From the NCBI GenBank assembly GCA_934216155.1, contig CAKQBK010000054.1:1-18607 (forward strand): a stretch of DNA of 18,607 bases, given 5' to 3'. Of this stretch, positions 5,750 through 14,447 are shown piece after piece. Under the pieces are notes generated by a model that worked only from the letters and a program-made list of their open reading frames with translations, had not been told where the DNA came from and searched no databases. The position numbers were made by a program, and so were the translations under genes. This DNA is from an uncultured Dialister sp. (GTDB lineage: Bacteria > Bacillota > Negativicutes > Veillonellales > Dialisteraceae). Position 1 is the first letter of the stretch; every line of letters begins with the position of its first letter.

Positions 5750-8344
5750 ATGGCAAAGAAACGTATCTTAATCGTAGAAGACGATTACATCGATCGCGCG
5801 GTGTTAACGAAAATTTTAGGCGATACTTATGAAGTGGTGGAGGCTTACAATGGGCTGGAAGCGCTTCAGTTTTTGGCAAAGGAATATGATAGCATTTCCT
5901 TGATCCTTTTGGATGTGATGATGCCGGTCATGGATGGGTTTGAATTCCTGCGGCAGATGCATGCCATCAAGGAATATGCCATCATTCCGGTTATTGTCAC
6001 CACCTTAGGGGACAGCCGCAGTGATGAATTGAAGGCTCTTTCCAATGGGGCCACTGACTTTGTCATGAAACCATACATCCCGCAGGTATTGCTGCAGCGT
6101 ATCGATAATCTGATTCAGCTCCGGGAACATGCAGCGGTGATTAACCAGTACCGGTATGACCGTCTGACCGGGCTTTATAGCCGTGAATTTTTCTTCCAGA
6201 AAGTAAGTGAACTTCTTCGCGACCATCCGGATGAAAAATACACTATGTACAGTATCAATATCGAAAATTTCAAGCTCTTGAATGATTCTCTCGGCGTCAA
6301 GGCTTGCGATAATTTGCTCCGTCAGATTGCAGCCACCATCCGCCTCAATGTGACCGAAGAAGGGCTGTGCGGCCGTTATGGAGCCGACCGTTTCCTCTAT
6401 ATCAAACCCCGGGAAGAGGACATGGAAACTAGAACCCAGAGAATCGAAGCCATGCATAAATATTACCATGACAATATGAATGGAGTTTCCATCAAGTGGG
6501 GCATTTATGAAATCGAGGACCCAAATTTGCCGGTGGACAAGATGTGCGACCGGGTACTGATGGCAGTGAGCAGCATCACCGGGCTTTATGATTCTTACTA
6601 TGCGGTGTACGATGATTCCCTGCGTGACAAGCTGGTGAAGGAAAAGCAAATCACCGATGTGGCAGAAGAGTCCCTGCACAATGGGGAATTTATTGTTTAC
6701 TACCAGCCCCAGTACAGCTTGGAAGATGAATGTCTCATTGGCGCCGAAGCGCTGGTGCGTTGGAAACATCTCCTGTGGGGCGTGGTATCTCCGGCGGATT
6801 TCATTCCTGTCTTTGAAAAGAATGGATTCATCGGCCGCCTGGACCGCTACGTATGGGAACAGGCTTGTAAGCACCTGCGCCGCTGGATTGATTTGGGCTA
6901 CAACAATATGCGGGTGTCTGTCAATATTTCCAGAGTGGACGTGTACCAGATGAATATCCTGGAAGTGCTCCTGGCTTTGATGGAGAAATATGACTTAGAG
7001 CCGAAGTCCTTGCACCTAGAAATCACAGAAAGTGCTTACGCAGAAAACCCGGGGCAGCTGAGCCAGACCATTAAAGAACTTCGTGCCCATGGCTTTGTGG
7101 TGGAAATGGATGACTTCGGCAGCGGTTACTCTTCTTTGAATATGCTGAGCCATATTTCCCTGGACACCTTGAAATTGGACCTTACCTTTATCAGCAATGA
7201 AACAGCGAAACCGTTCGACGTGAGCATCCTGAACGATATCGTTAGCATGGCCCATCGTCTGGATATGCATATCATTGCCGAAGGGGTAGAAACCAGAGAA
7301 CAGATTCGCCGCCTCCGCGCAGTAGGCTGCGATTACGTACAGGGCTATTTCTTTGCTAAACCGATGCCTGTGGACGATTTCGATAAACTCCTGGCCTCCC
7401 AGCGTATGGCCAAACCGAGAGCCATCGACCGCCTCCGGGCAGCTATCGGGAAACGGTACCTGCTGCTGGTGGATGAAAATAAGGAATTTGCCAATAAGAT
7501 TTCTACCTCCATGAAAGGCCGCTACGAATTCCTCTATGCGGACAATGCGTCGGATGCCATCAAGTACATTGACGATACGGATCATCCAGTGGCACTGGTG
7601 GTGCTCAGTATGACTATGGACAGCGAAGCCATCAATCGGGTGCTGTACCATATCCGTCAAGTGCCGAGAAATTGGAGAATCCCTATCATTGCTTCCCTCA
7701 AGGGCGGCGAAGATACGGAATTTACCATGCAGGCCCGGGAATGTGATGAATTCATGTGCAAGAGCTATCCCGCCTTCGACCTGCAGCGCCGGGTGAACTC
7801 CATGATGGACGTGGTGGAATTTAACGAACGAGAACGGATCCTGCAAGGAGAAATCTGTAGCGATACCTTGACCAAACTCTATAACCATCGGGGCCTGCAG
7901 CTGGCCATCGCCAATATCAACCCCGACGAATACCCGCTCTCTATCGGCCTCTTCTCCCTGGACCATCTGAAAGAAATTAACGAAACCTACGGCTATGAAG
8001 TGGGCGATAAGTATATCAAGAGCTTTGCTAAAGTGCTGGAACGGGCCACTAGAAATACGGACATCAAGTGCCGCTATGGGGCCGATGAATTTATTGTGAT
8101 CTTCAAACGGATGAGAAACGAAGCCATCGTCACCGCCAAAGTAGAAGAAATTTGCGTGGCCTATAGCCAGGTGAAAATCCAGGACGGCGTGAAACCCTCC
8201 GCCTCCGCCGGCATCGTCCTCTGCGGCGAAGACACCACCCCGAACGCCCACCTCATCGAATGTGCCGATAAAGCCATGTGCAAAGCCAAAAAAGAAAACC
8301 AGGGCCACTATTGCGTGTGGAATGATACCGGATTGGAAGAGTAG
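5750..8344 (+). CDS. Multidomain c-di-GMP protein: REC-GGDEF-EAL-REC-GGDEF
   Basis: A soluble 864-residue regulator predicted to make and break cyclic di-GMP. Domains: REC 1-122 with acidic D11/D12, phosphoacceptor D55, T84/T85 and K107, all intact. GGDEF 135-290 is degenerate: the motif reads GADRF (211-215), the upstream metal Asp region reads SINIENF, and there is no RxxD. EAL 300-545 appears intact: EAL at 333-335, VNIS 391-394, EITES 424-428, DDFGSGYSS 454-462, K475, AEGVE 510-514, QGY 531-533. A second REC-like domain at 568-690 has D575 and K671, but Ser620 stands where the phosphoacceptor Asp belongs. GGDEF 705-858 has GADEF (777-781), D738, and an RxxD inhibitory site (768-771) exactly five residues before the motif. 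So phosphodiesterase activity is likely and cyclase activity is plausible. The second Gly of GGDEF is Ala, so activity is uncertain. AGGAG lies 8 nt before the ATG. Confidence 0.93.
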   Translation: MAKKRILIVEDDYIDRAVLTKILGDTYEVVEAYNGLEALQFLAKEYDSISLILLDVMMPVMDGFEFLRQMHAIKEYAIIPVIVTTLGDSRSDELKALSNGATDFVMKPYIPQVLLQRIDNLIQLREHAAVINQYRYDRLTGLYSREFFFQKVSELLRDHPDEKYTMYSINIENFKLLNDSLGVKACDNLLRQIAATIRLNVTEEGLCGRYGADRFLYIKPREEDMETRTQRIEAMHKYYHDNMNGVSIKWGIYEIEDPNLPVDKMCDRVLMAVSSITGLYDSYYAVYDDSLRDKLVKEKQITDVAEESLHNGEFIVYYQPQYSLEDECLIGAEALVRWKHLLWGVVSPADFIPVFEKNGFIGRLDRYVWEQACKHLRRWIDLGYNNMRVSVNISRVDVYQMNILEVLLALMEKYDLEPKSLHLEITESAYAENPGQLSQTIKELRAHGFVVEMDDFGSGYSSLNMLSHISLDTLKLDLTFISNETAKPFDVSILNDIVSMAHRLDMHIIAEGVETREQIRRLRAVGCDYVQGYFFAKPMPVDDFDKLLASQRMAKPRAIDRLRAAIGKRYLLLVDENKEFANKISTSMKGRYEFLYADNASDAIKYIDDTDHPVALVVLSMTMDSEAINRVLYHIRQVPRNWRIPIIASLKGGEDTEFTMQARECDEFMCKSYPAFDLQRRVNSMMDVVEFNERERILQGEICSDTLTKLYNHRGLQLAIANINPDEYPLSIGLFSLDHLKEINETYGYEVGDKYIKSFAKVLERATRNTDIKCRYGADEFIVIFKRMRNEAIVTAKVEEICVAYSQVKIQDGVKPSASAGIVLCGEDTTPNAHLIECADKAMCKAKKENQGHYCVWNDTGLEE

Positions 8345-8446
8345 CTGTTGACTAGGGATTATTGAAAGGTGGCTTAGGTTGCTCAAGGTTCTCAGGTGGC
8401 TCAGGTTCTTCGAAAGTGCTACTACCGAAAGAAGCACAAGCGTCTC

Positions 8447-8549
8447 GGCTCCCCTGCCGGGGGAGCTGCCGAAGGCTGAGGGGGAGGCAGTGGCGGTATA
8501 CTTCTCTATGAACACCGCAAGCGAACCCGGTGATACCCGTTCCTGACGG
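8447..8549 (+). repeat. D-E compound repeat, copy 1
   Basis: The D part (8447-8485) begins GGCTCCCC, contains a self-complementary GGGGAGC arm, then CTGCCGAAGGCTGAGGGGG. The E part (8492-8549) begins GCGGTATA, contains CTATGAACA and GGTGATACC, and ends near CCTGACGG. Compared with the other copies, the D part differs mainly by TGCC for TGTC. Confidence 0.85.
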
Positions 8550-8736
8550 AAAGCAGTCTGAATTAAACCGTTATGGATTATCCAACATAAGAATGAAGCC
8601 CGCAAGCGGTGCCCCCTCTTGTGTTCTCCCCCAAAGGGGGAGATAAATCGATGCTTCCGCTAGCGTTTATCAGCAGGTTCGACGAACCTTAAAACCCTTA
8701 GAACCCTCAGAACCTTAAGAAATCTATATAAAAAAT

Positions 8737-8803
8737 GCGGCGCTTCTAAATTTTATGCGCCGCCACCACCATTCCTCATTACTAATTTCTCATTCCTCAT
8801 TGC
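8737..8803 (-). repeat. GCGGCGC hairpin plus 7-nt array (element A) just upstream of the kinase
   Basis: GCGGCGC (8737-8743) pairs with GCGCCGC (8757-8763). CCACCACC and degenerate ATTCCTC/ACTAATT/TCTCATT units follow to about 8800. It ends about 20 nt before the kinase start codon. It contains an in-frame ATG (8755) that lengthens the open frame by 23 codons, but that ATG lies in the repeat and has no ribosome-binding site. Confidence 0.8.
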
Positions 8804-8823
8804 ATTTGAAAGAGGTGCCACGA

Positions 8824-11800
8824 ATGATAAGACAGATGATAATATGGATTTTTGCCCTGCTTTGCTTCGTGGCTACTCCCGTGGCGCAGGCGGAGACGCC
8901 GCAGAATCTGAAGACCGTCAAGGTAGGGTATCTGATTTTTGACGGATACCAGAAGGGCCGTGACGATGAGGCCAAGTCGGGCTACGGGTACGAATATTTA
9001 CAAAAAGTGGCCTATTACGCTGGCTGGCAGTACGAATATGTTTATGGGGAATTTTCGGATCTGCTAGACAAGCTGGAAAAGGGCGAAATCGATGTGATGG
9101 GCGATTTGTCTTACACACCGGAAAGAGCGGAACATATCAGCTTTGCCACAGAAGAGCAGGGGCGAGAATATTTCTACCTTTTCATCAACAAAGACAATGA
9201 TGCCATCGATGTGAATGACCTGTCCAGTTTGAACGGCATGCGTATCGGTGTGGCCCATGGCAGCGTGCAGACCCAGATGCTGAAGGATTGGCTGAAGAAT
9301 CAGGGCCTTTCCTGCGAAGTGGTGGAATACTACAGCAGCGAGCAGCGCCGCATGGCTATGGCAGAAGGACTTATCGATGCCACCGTATCGCCCAATATCA
9401 CCAGCAGCAGCGCCAATAACTGGGTGGTGGTGGCCCGCATTGGGAATACGCCGTTTTATTTCGGTATCAATAAAAGCCGCCCGGACCTGTTGAAGGATAT
9501 GAATGAGGCGATGATGCAGATTCATCGTTCCGACTGGTACTACAATGAACGGGTGTATTTGAAATACTATACCCAGAACTCCGTAGCCAGCACCTATTTA
9601 TTTCCACAGGAACAGGAATGGTTGAAGGCCCATCCTACTATCACCATCGGGTACCTGGATAATATGTATCCGTACTGCGGCAGTGATAACCAGGGGAATC
9701 TGGAAGGGGTTCTCTCGGAATATATCAAACACATGAAGGACTCCTATCATGTGAATCTGAAGCCTGTATCCTATGAAAGCCGGCAAGAGATGAGTCAGGC
9801 TTTGGAAAAGGGCGATATTGACATCATGTTTCCGACCTTGAGCGGTTACTGGCTGGCGGAAAAGGAACACCGGATGTTGTCGGAACCTTTGGCTGACAGT
9901 GCCATGCTGATGCTCTTTAAGGATGGCTACGATGGCCGGGCAGTAGGGCGTATCGCCGTCAATGGGGATTATAATTTCTATGAAATCTTCGTGAAAGACC
10001 ATTATCCCAAAGCCATCATTGTAAAATGCAACAGCTTGGAAGAGTGCCTGGAAGCGGTCAAAGATGATCGGGCCGATTGCACCCTTATGGATTCCAATTA
10101 CTATTATGCAATGAAAAATACCAATAGCTTATTGGAAGACCTGTCGGTGGTCAGCACTGGCTATCGTTCGCCGGTCAGCTTGTCTGTCAGAAGCGGTGAC
10201 AGCATGCTGCTCACCATTTTGAACAAAGGCTGTAATTCCATTGCCAGCAAGGATGTCATCAATGCCCGCCTGGCACAGCTCAATAATGACAAAAAGACCA
10301 CATTCGCCCAGTTTGCTAAGCAGAACGTAGGATTTCTTCTGACTTGCGCCGGACTGCTTCTGGTATTTCAGCTGGCGGTCTTCTCCTTGTACATCAAGAA
10401 GATGAAAAAGAGCAAGGAACTGCTTCTGGCCTCTATGAAGAAAGCCGAAGAAGCTACGGAGAATGCAGAAAAAGCCAACAAGGCGAAAAGTGAATTTCTG
10501 GCCAATATGTCTCACGATATCCGTACCCCGATGAACGTCATCATCGGCCTGGTCACTGTGGGCAAGTTGGAAGTGGAAAATCCTATAAAGATTCGGGAAT
10601 ATTTGAACAAAATCGAAATCAGTTCCCATTTGCTTTTGAATCTCATCAATGATATCCTTTGCATGTCCGCCATCGAACGGGGCAAGATGAAAATCAACAA
10701 AGAGCCTTTCAATTTCAAACGGATGCTGAGCGAACTGGTGACGGTATTCTACCAGCAGAGCAAGCATAAAGGTGTGGATTTCAACCTCAATATGTACAGT
10801 GTCACCGAAGAAATGCTCGTCGGCGATGAACTGCGTATTAGTCAGATTGTCATGAACCTGATTAGCAATTCCATCAAATTCACGCCCCCAGGGGGACATA
10901 TCAATTTCAAAATTAGCCAGCTCAATCATACAAAAGACCGGGTGACCATGCGCTTTGAAGTGAGCGACACCGGTATCGGTATGACAAAGGAAATGCTCCA
11001 TCGTCTGTTCTCGCCGTTTGAACAGCAGGATTCTTCTGTTACAAGGAAATACGGCGGCAGCGGTCTGGGCATGGCTATCACGAAAAATCTGACCCAGCTC
11101 ATGCATGGTGAAATTTCCGTAGAAAGCCATGTCAACCAAGGCACCCACTTCACCGTGGATTTGCCACTGGAAATTGCCCAGGAACAGCCGATCATCCATG
11201 AAGATTACAAGAACCTTCGAGTCCTCGTGGTGGATGATGATATAGACGCATGCCAGTACTGCAGCACCCTTTTGAAGAAATTGGGCGTCCGTGCGGACTA
11301 TGTCAATAGCGGCGAAGCTGCTCTGGAAGCCTTGGGCGAAGCGGAAGATCAGGGCGATCCCTATAAACTGTGCTTCATCGATTGGCAGATGCAGCATATC
11401 GATGGTATCGAAACCACCCGTCAGATTCGCCAGATCTTTGGCAAAGATTCTGTGGTGGTCATCGTATCGGCTTACGATCTGGATGAAGTGGAATCCGATG
11501 GCGTAGCAGCCGGAGCGGATTATTTCATGACAAAACCATTCTTCCAGTCCAGCCTGGTGTCCATCATCAATATGGCCCTGGGCCATGCGGAAGACCCGCG
11601 CCATGCGTTCGATAAATATGATTTCACCGGCAAGCGCGTCCTCATTGCAGAAGACGTGGCACTCAATATGGAAGTGGCCGTGAAGATGCTCTCTCTGGTA
11701 GGCATCGAAACCCATTGCGCTGAAAATGGGAAAGAAGCGGTGAAACTCTTTGAAAGCGAACCGGACCATTATTTCGACTGCATCCTGATGGATGTGAATA

Positions 11801-12030
11801 TGCCGGAAATGAATGGCCTCGAAGCGGCTATGCGGATTCGTAAGAGTAAAAAACCGGATGGCAAGTCCATTCCGATTTATGCGATGACAGCCAATGTATT
11901 TGCCGAAGATATAGCCGCTGTCCGGGCATCTGGCATGAATGGGCACATCGCCAAACCGGTGGATGTGAATGATTTGTATAGCACTTTGCAACATGTATTT
12001 TCAGAACAGGATAAGAAAGGTAAGGAGTAA
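8824..12030 (+). CDS. Hybrid sensor histidine kinase with tandem periplasmic SBP domains and two receivers
   Basis: A membrane kinase of 1068 residues, of the BvgS/EvgS general plan. The signal peptide is about 1-23 (WIFALLCFVATPVAQA). Two SBP_bac_3-like ligand-binding domains follow at about 32-252 (VKVGYLIFDGY) and 272-490 (ITIGYLDNMYPYC), a membrane segment at about 502-523, and a Lys/Glu-rich coiled coil at 525-557 with no PAS or HAMP evident. HisKA is at 557-625 with phospho-site H564 in NMSHDIRTPMN. HATPase has N682, DTGIG (715-719) and GGSGLGM (744-750). Receiver 1 has D804-D806, D853 and K904; receiver 2 has E943/D944, D990, T1022 and K1044. All catalytic residues are present. I chose ATG 8824, with AAAGAGG just upstream, over an in-frame ATG at 8755 inside a repeat. 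The HPt partner follows 6 bp later. The ligand is unknown; the fold suggests a small polar molecule such as an amino acid. Confidence 0.93.
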   Translation: MIRQMIIWIFALLCFVATPVAQAETPQNLKTVKVGYLIFDGYQKGRDDEAKSGYGYEYLQKVAYYAGWQYEYVYGEFSDLLDKLEKGEIDVMGDLSYTPERAEHISFATEEQGREYFYLFINKDNDAIDVNDLSSLNGMRIGVAHGSVQTQMLKDWLKNQGLSCEVVEYYSSEQRRMAMAEGLIDATVSPNITSSSANNWVVVARIGNTPFYFGINKSRPDLLKDMNEAMMQIHRSDWYYNERVYLKYYTQNSVASTYLFPQEQEWLKAHPTITIGYLDNMYPYCGSDNQGNLEGVLSEYIKHMKDSYHVNLKPVSYESRQEMSQALEKGDIDIMFPTLSGYWLAEKEHRMLSEPLADSAMLMLFKDGYDGRAVGRIAVNGDYNFYEIFVKDHYPKAIIVKCNSLEECLEAVKDDRADCTLMDSNYYYAMKNTNSLLEDLSVVSTGYRSPVSLSVRSGDSMLLTILNKGCNSIASKDVINARLAQLNNDKKTTFAQFAKQNVGFLLTCAGLLLVFQLAVFSLYIKKMKKSKELLLASMKKAEEATENAEKANKAKSEFLANMSHDIRTPMNVIIGLVTVGKLEVENPIKIREYLNKIEISSHLLLNLINDILCMSAIERGKMKINKEPFNFKRMLSELVTVFYQQSKHKGVDFNLNMYSVTEEMLVGDELRISQIVMNLISNSIKFTPPGGHINFKISQLNHTKDRVTMRFEVSDTGIGMTKEMLHRLFSPFEQQDSSVTRKYGGSGLGMAITKNLTQLMHGEISVESHVNQGTHFTVDLPLEIAQEQPIIHEDYKNLRVLVVDDDIDACQYCSTLLKKLGVRADYVNSGEAALEALGEAEDQGDPYKLCFIDWQMQHIDGIETTRQIRQIFGKDSVVVIVSAYDLDEVESDGVAAGADYFMTKPFFQSSLVSIINMALGHAEDPRHAFDKYDFTGKRVLIAEDVALNMEVAVKMLSLVGIETHCAENGKEAVKLFESEPDHYFDCILMDVNMPEMNGLEAAMRIRKSKKPDGKSIPIYAMTANVFAEDIAAVRASGMNGHIAKPVDVNDLYSTLQHVFSEQDKKGKE

Positions 12031-12036
12031 GCGTAG

Positions 12037-12372
12037 ATGAATCGTTACAAATTATTTCAGGCAGGAGTAGACGTCAATGAAGCTTTGGAACGCCTTGGCG
12101 GCGACAAAGCACTCTATGAAGACCTATTGGCTCATTTCAAAGAAAGCCATCGCTACGAAGACCTCGTCAAAGCCATGGACAACAATGATGCAGCCGGAGC
12201 CTTTCAATTGGCCCACGCCTTGAAAGGCTCTGCAGGAAATTTAAGTTTCACACGGCTCTTCGAGGCACTCCTTCCGGTCGTAGAAGCCCTCCGCGCCGGC
12301 GACGTAGAATCCGCCAAAACCAGCCTCCCCGAAGTGGAAGTGGCCTACCAGGTGCTGATGGAAGCGATCTGA
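12037..12372 (+). CDS. Histidine phosphotransfer (HPt) protein
   Basis: A 111-residue, helical, cytoplasmic protein. The HPt motif is AHALKGSAGNL with the phospho-accepting His at residue 60, and the conserved K63-G64 follow. The start ATG is 6 bp after the kinase stop, and its AAGGAG lies in the last codons of the kinase gene, so the two are co-transcribed and probably coupled in translation. It should carry phosphate from the kinase's C-terminal receivers to a final receiver. Two-receiver hybrid kinases of this plan often have the HPt fused at the C-terminus; here it is separate. No DNA-binding response regulator is encoded nearby. The N-terminal REC of the c-di-GMP protein (5750-8344) is the nearest candidate acceptor, which is inference. 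Confidence 0.92.
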   Translation: MNRYKLFQAGVDVNEALERLGGDKALYEDLLAHFKESHRYEDLVKAMDNNDAAGAFQLAHALKGSAGNLSFTRLFEALLPVVEALRAGDVESAKTSLPEVEVAYQVLMEAI

Positions 12373-12460
12373 TTACTTGGTGACTGGTGATTAGGGACTG
12401 GGGATTAGTAGCTAGGGATTAGGAAATATGTGACCTTAGCGGTAGAGGCTTTAGCGTCTC

Positions 12461-12564
12461 GGCTCCCCTGTCGGGGGAGCTGCCGAAGGCTGAGGGGGCA
12501 CCTCTAGCGGTATATTTCTCCATGAACACCGCAAGCGCACTCGGTGATGTCCGCTCCTAGCGGT
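12461..12564 (+). repeat. D-E compound repeat, copy 2
   Basis: D part 12461-12500, E part 12505-12564. The 40-nt D part is identical, base for base, to those at 14271-14310 and 16852-16891. The E part ends CTCCTAGCGG. Confidence 0.88.
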
Positions 12565-12601
12565 TATTGAAAGATTTCTCGATTATGCAGCAATCCGTAT
12601 T

Positions 12602-12744
12602 CGTCATTTCGACCGATGGGATTTGTGCTTGATGACACAGCAGGGTAGTCCGGTACTATGTTGGACAGAAGTGGAGAAATCTTACAGCACTAGCGAAAAG
12701 GGGATAGCTGAATCATGCCGTAACGGCTCAGCTAACAAGGCGAA
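12602..12744 (+). repeat. F repeat, copy 1 (143 bp)
   Basis: Begins CGTCATTTCGACCGATGGGA, contains GTAGTCCGGTACTATGTT and AAGTGGAGAAATCTTACAGC, and ends near AACAAGGCGAA. It aligns without gaps to 14448-14590, with about ten to twelve differences by eye. Its first part also occurs alone at 5247-5279. Confidence 0.85.
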
Positions 12745-12894
12745 GTATCTTGCTACTGTCTATTAGCACGTTCGAGAACCCTGAGAACCCTTTGTACCTT
12801 CAGAACCCTTAGAACCTTTGACGCAAAAGGAATCACCGCATATTTCCTCATGAACATACCAAGCATACCCGGTGATACCTGCTCCTATCGGTTG

Positions 12895-12922
12895 CCCCTT
12901 CCTAAGGAAGGGGACTTTTTTT
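12895..12922 (+). terminator. Terminator-like hairpin after the kinase-HPt operon
   Basis: CCCCTTCC (12895-12902) pairs with GGAAGGGG (12906-12913) across a 3-nt loop, then AC and T7 (12916-12922). It lies 520 bp after the HPt stop within a repeat island, so it may be a by-product of the repeat, but in form it is a good intrinsic terminator. Confidence 0.6.
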
Positions 12923-13076
12923 CATAAGAGCTGTAGAAGATAGCGTTTATGATCACATTCGAGAAACTTGAGAAACTTGAGAAACCTTAGCAACCTGAGA
13001 AACTTGAGTAACTTGTAATTGCTAAGGGAATCAGGCTTAGTAACTCCAAATATTTACCGACGAAAAGAGGAAAAAC

Positions 13077-14057
13077 ATGAAAAAACATATCATTGTCATT
13101 ACCACCGGCGGAACCATTGCCATGAAGCCGGACCCGAAAACCGGCGGATTGGTACCGGCTGTTTCTGGAGAAGATTTAGCTGCTGCCGTTCCCGGCTTGT
13201 CTCAGTGGGCTGACGTAGAAGTGGTAGAATTTTCCAACGTGCCTAGCGGTTGGATGGATGTGAACCGCATGTGGCACCTTTCCCAGCTGATTGACCAGCT
13301 GGCAGCAGAAAACAAAGCGGACGGTTTCGTAGTGACCCACGGGACAGATACACTGGAAGAAACCGCCTTTTTCCTGGATCTCACCTTGAAAACTGATAAG
13401 CCAGTTTGTGTGACCGGTGCCATGCGAGGCGCCGCAGACCTCTCTGCCGATGGACCAGAAAATATTCTCTCCGCTGTCCGTGTAGCCGCCGATGACATGT
13501 CCAAAGGCATGGGTGTCCTGGTATGCCTCCAGGACCGTATCTATGCGGCGTGGGACGTGACGAAATTTCACACCACCAATCCAGATACCTTCCGTGACCT
13601 TCACTACGGCCCCTTAGGCACCGTCTATAGCCATCGCATCATCTACGGGCGCAAACCAATGGGCCACATTCGCCTCCACCCGGACCATATCGAACCGGAC
13701 GTATGGATGGTAACCTGCTGGTCCGGCATGGATGGAAAACTCATCGAAGCAGCCGGAAAAGCGCCTATCAAAGCCTTGGTCGTGGATGCCCTTGGCTGCG
13801 GTAACGTACCGCCCCTTTGCCGGAAAGAAATGATGAAATTAGGAAAATCGGGCCTTCTCATGGTCCTCACCACCCGCGTTCCTACAGGCCACGTGATGGA
13901 AGAATACAGCTACGAAGGCAGTGCCCTCTCCATGAAAGACAGCGGCCTCATCCTGGGCGATCGCCTCTCCGCTTGGAAAGCCCGGCTCTTTCTGGTAGTA
14001 GCCCTGGGCGTCACCGGCGATAGAGAAGAATTGAGGAAGATATTTGCTGAGATATAA
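13077..14057 (+). CDS. L-asparaginase (cytoplasmic type)
   Basis: Hydrolyses L-asparagine to L-aspartate and ammonia. It has 326 residues, the normal length, and no signal peptide, so it acts in the cytoplasm. The N-terminal signature ITTGGTIA is at residues 8-15 with nucleophile T13. The second signature VTHGTDTLEETAFFL is at 86-100 with T90, D91 and, further on, K163 (DVTKFHTTNPDTF). These match the catalytic set of bacterial asparaginases of the type I/II family. VTGAMRGAADLSADGPENI (112-130) is also typical. The start is supported by AGAGG 7 nt upstream. The gene stands alone between repeat islands. Some members also act on glutamine; sequence alone does not settle that. Confidence 0.95.
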   Translation: MKKHIIVITTGGTIAMKPDPKTGGLVPAVSGEDLAAAVPGLSQWADVEVVEFSNVPSGWMDVNRMWHLSQLIDQLAAENKADGFVVTHGTDTLEETAFFLDLTLKTDKPVCVTGAMRGAADLSADGPENILSAVRVAADDMSKGMGVLVCLQDRIYAAWDVTKFHTTNPDTFRDLHYGPLGTVYSHRIIYGRKPMGHIRLHPDHIEPDVWMVTCWSGMDGKLIEAAGKAPIKALVVDALGCGNVPPLCRKEMMKLGKSGLLMVLTTRVPTGHVMEEYSYEGSALSMKDSGLILGDRLSAWKARLFLVVALGVTGDREELRKIFAEI

Positions 14058-14270
14058 TCTTTTGGGTGACTGGTGACTAGTGACTGGTGACTGGGGATTA
14101 GTAGCTAGGGATTAGGGACTAGGAAATATGTGACCTTAGCGGTAGAAGCATTAGCCGTAACCCTCTTTCGCTGAAAGGGGGCAGGGGGGATAGCTCGCAC
14201 TAGCGATATGAATACTATTTGTCTCTACCTGCTTAGGCGTCCACTCTAGCGAAATCATCACTAGCGCCTT

Positions 14271-14373
14271 GGCTCCCCTGTCGGGGGAGCTGCCGAAGGC
14301 TGAGGGGGCAGCACTGGCGGTATATTTCGCTATGAACATATCAAGCGAACCTGGTGATACCTGCTCCTAGCGG
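14271..14373 (+). repeat. D-E compound repeat, copy 3
   Basis: D part 14271-14310, identical over 40 nt to copies 2 and 4. E part 14316-14373, ending CTCCTAGCGG. It is followed within 10 nt by the forward 9-nt array, as the lone E module at 4848-4907 also is. Confidence 0.88.
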
Positions 14374-14447
14374 TCAGTGAAAGGTTGCTCAGGTTACTCA
14401 AGGTTCTCAGGTTGCTCAGGTTCTCCGAATGTGCCACTAACCGTAGA

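Larger units (their letters stand above)
8345..8823. repeat. Composite intergenic repeat island 2
   Basis: No gene seen. After a short TGACTAGGGATTA remnant (8349-8361) comes a 9-nt array of GGTTNCTCA type (8366-8412), then a D-E compound repeat (8447-8549), CTCCCCC/GGGGGAG hairpin material (8609-8645), the reversed 9-nt array (8668-8720), and an element A copy (8737-8803) that runs almost to the kinase start. As in island 1, forward arrays stand at the left and reversed arrays at the right. No clear promoter for the kinase was found; TATATA at 8725-8730 is only a weak candidate. Confidence 0.7.
12373..13076. repeat. Composite intergenic repeat island 3
   Basis: No gene seen in about 700 bp. 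In order: a 7-nt TGACTGG/GGATTAG array (12378-12424), a D-E compound repeat (12461-12564), the 143-bp F repeat (12602-12744), a reversed 9-nt array AGAACCCTT (12767-12820) led by CACGTTCGAGAA, a lone E module (12835-12891), a CCCCTTCC/GGAAGGGG terminator-like hairpin with T7 (12895-12922), and a second reversed array of GAGAAACTT units (12959-13016). No convincing promoter for the asparaginase gene was found. Confidence 0.7.

Noticed and set aside
7016..8605. 529-codon open frame on the minus strand
   Set aside because: It is antisense to the c-di-GMP gene, whose frame shows conserved motifs throughout. The antisense protein is rich in His and Phe, with no recognisable domain, and runs out into repeat sequence.
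10129..11994. 621-codon open frame on the minus strand
   Set aside because: Shadow of the hybrid kinase; all kinase and receiver motifs are in the plus frame, and the antisense product has no domain features.
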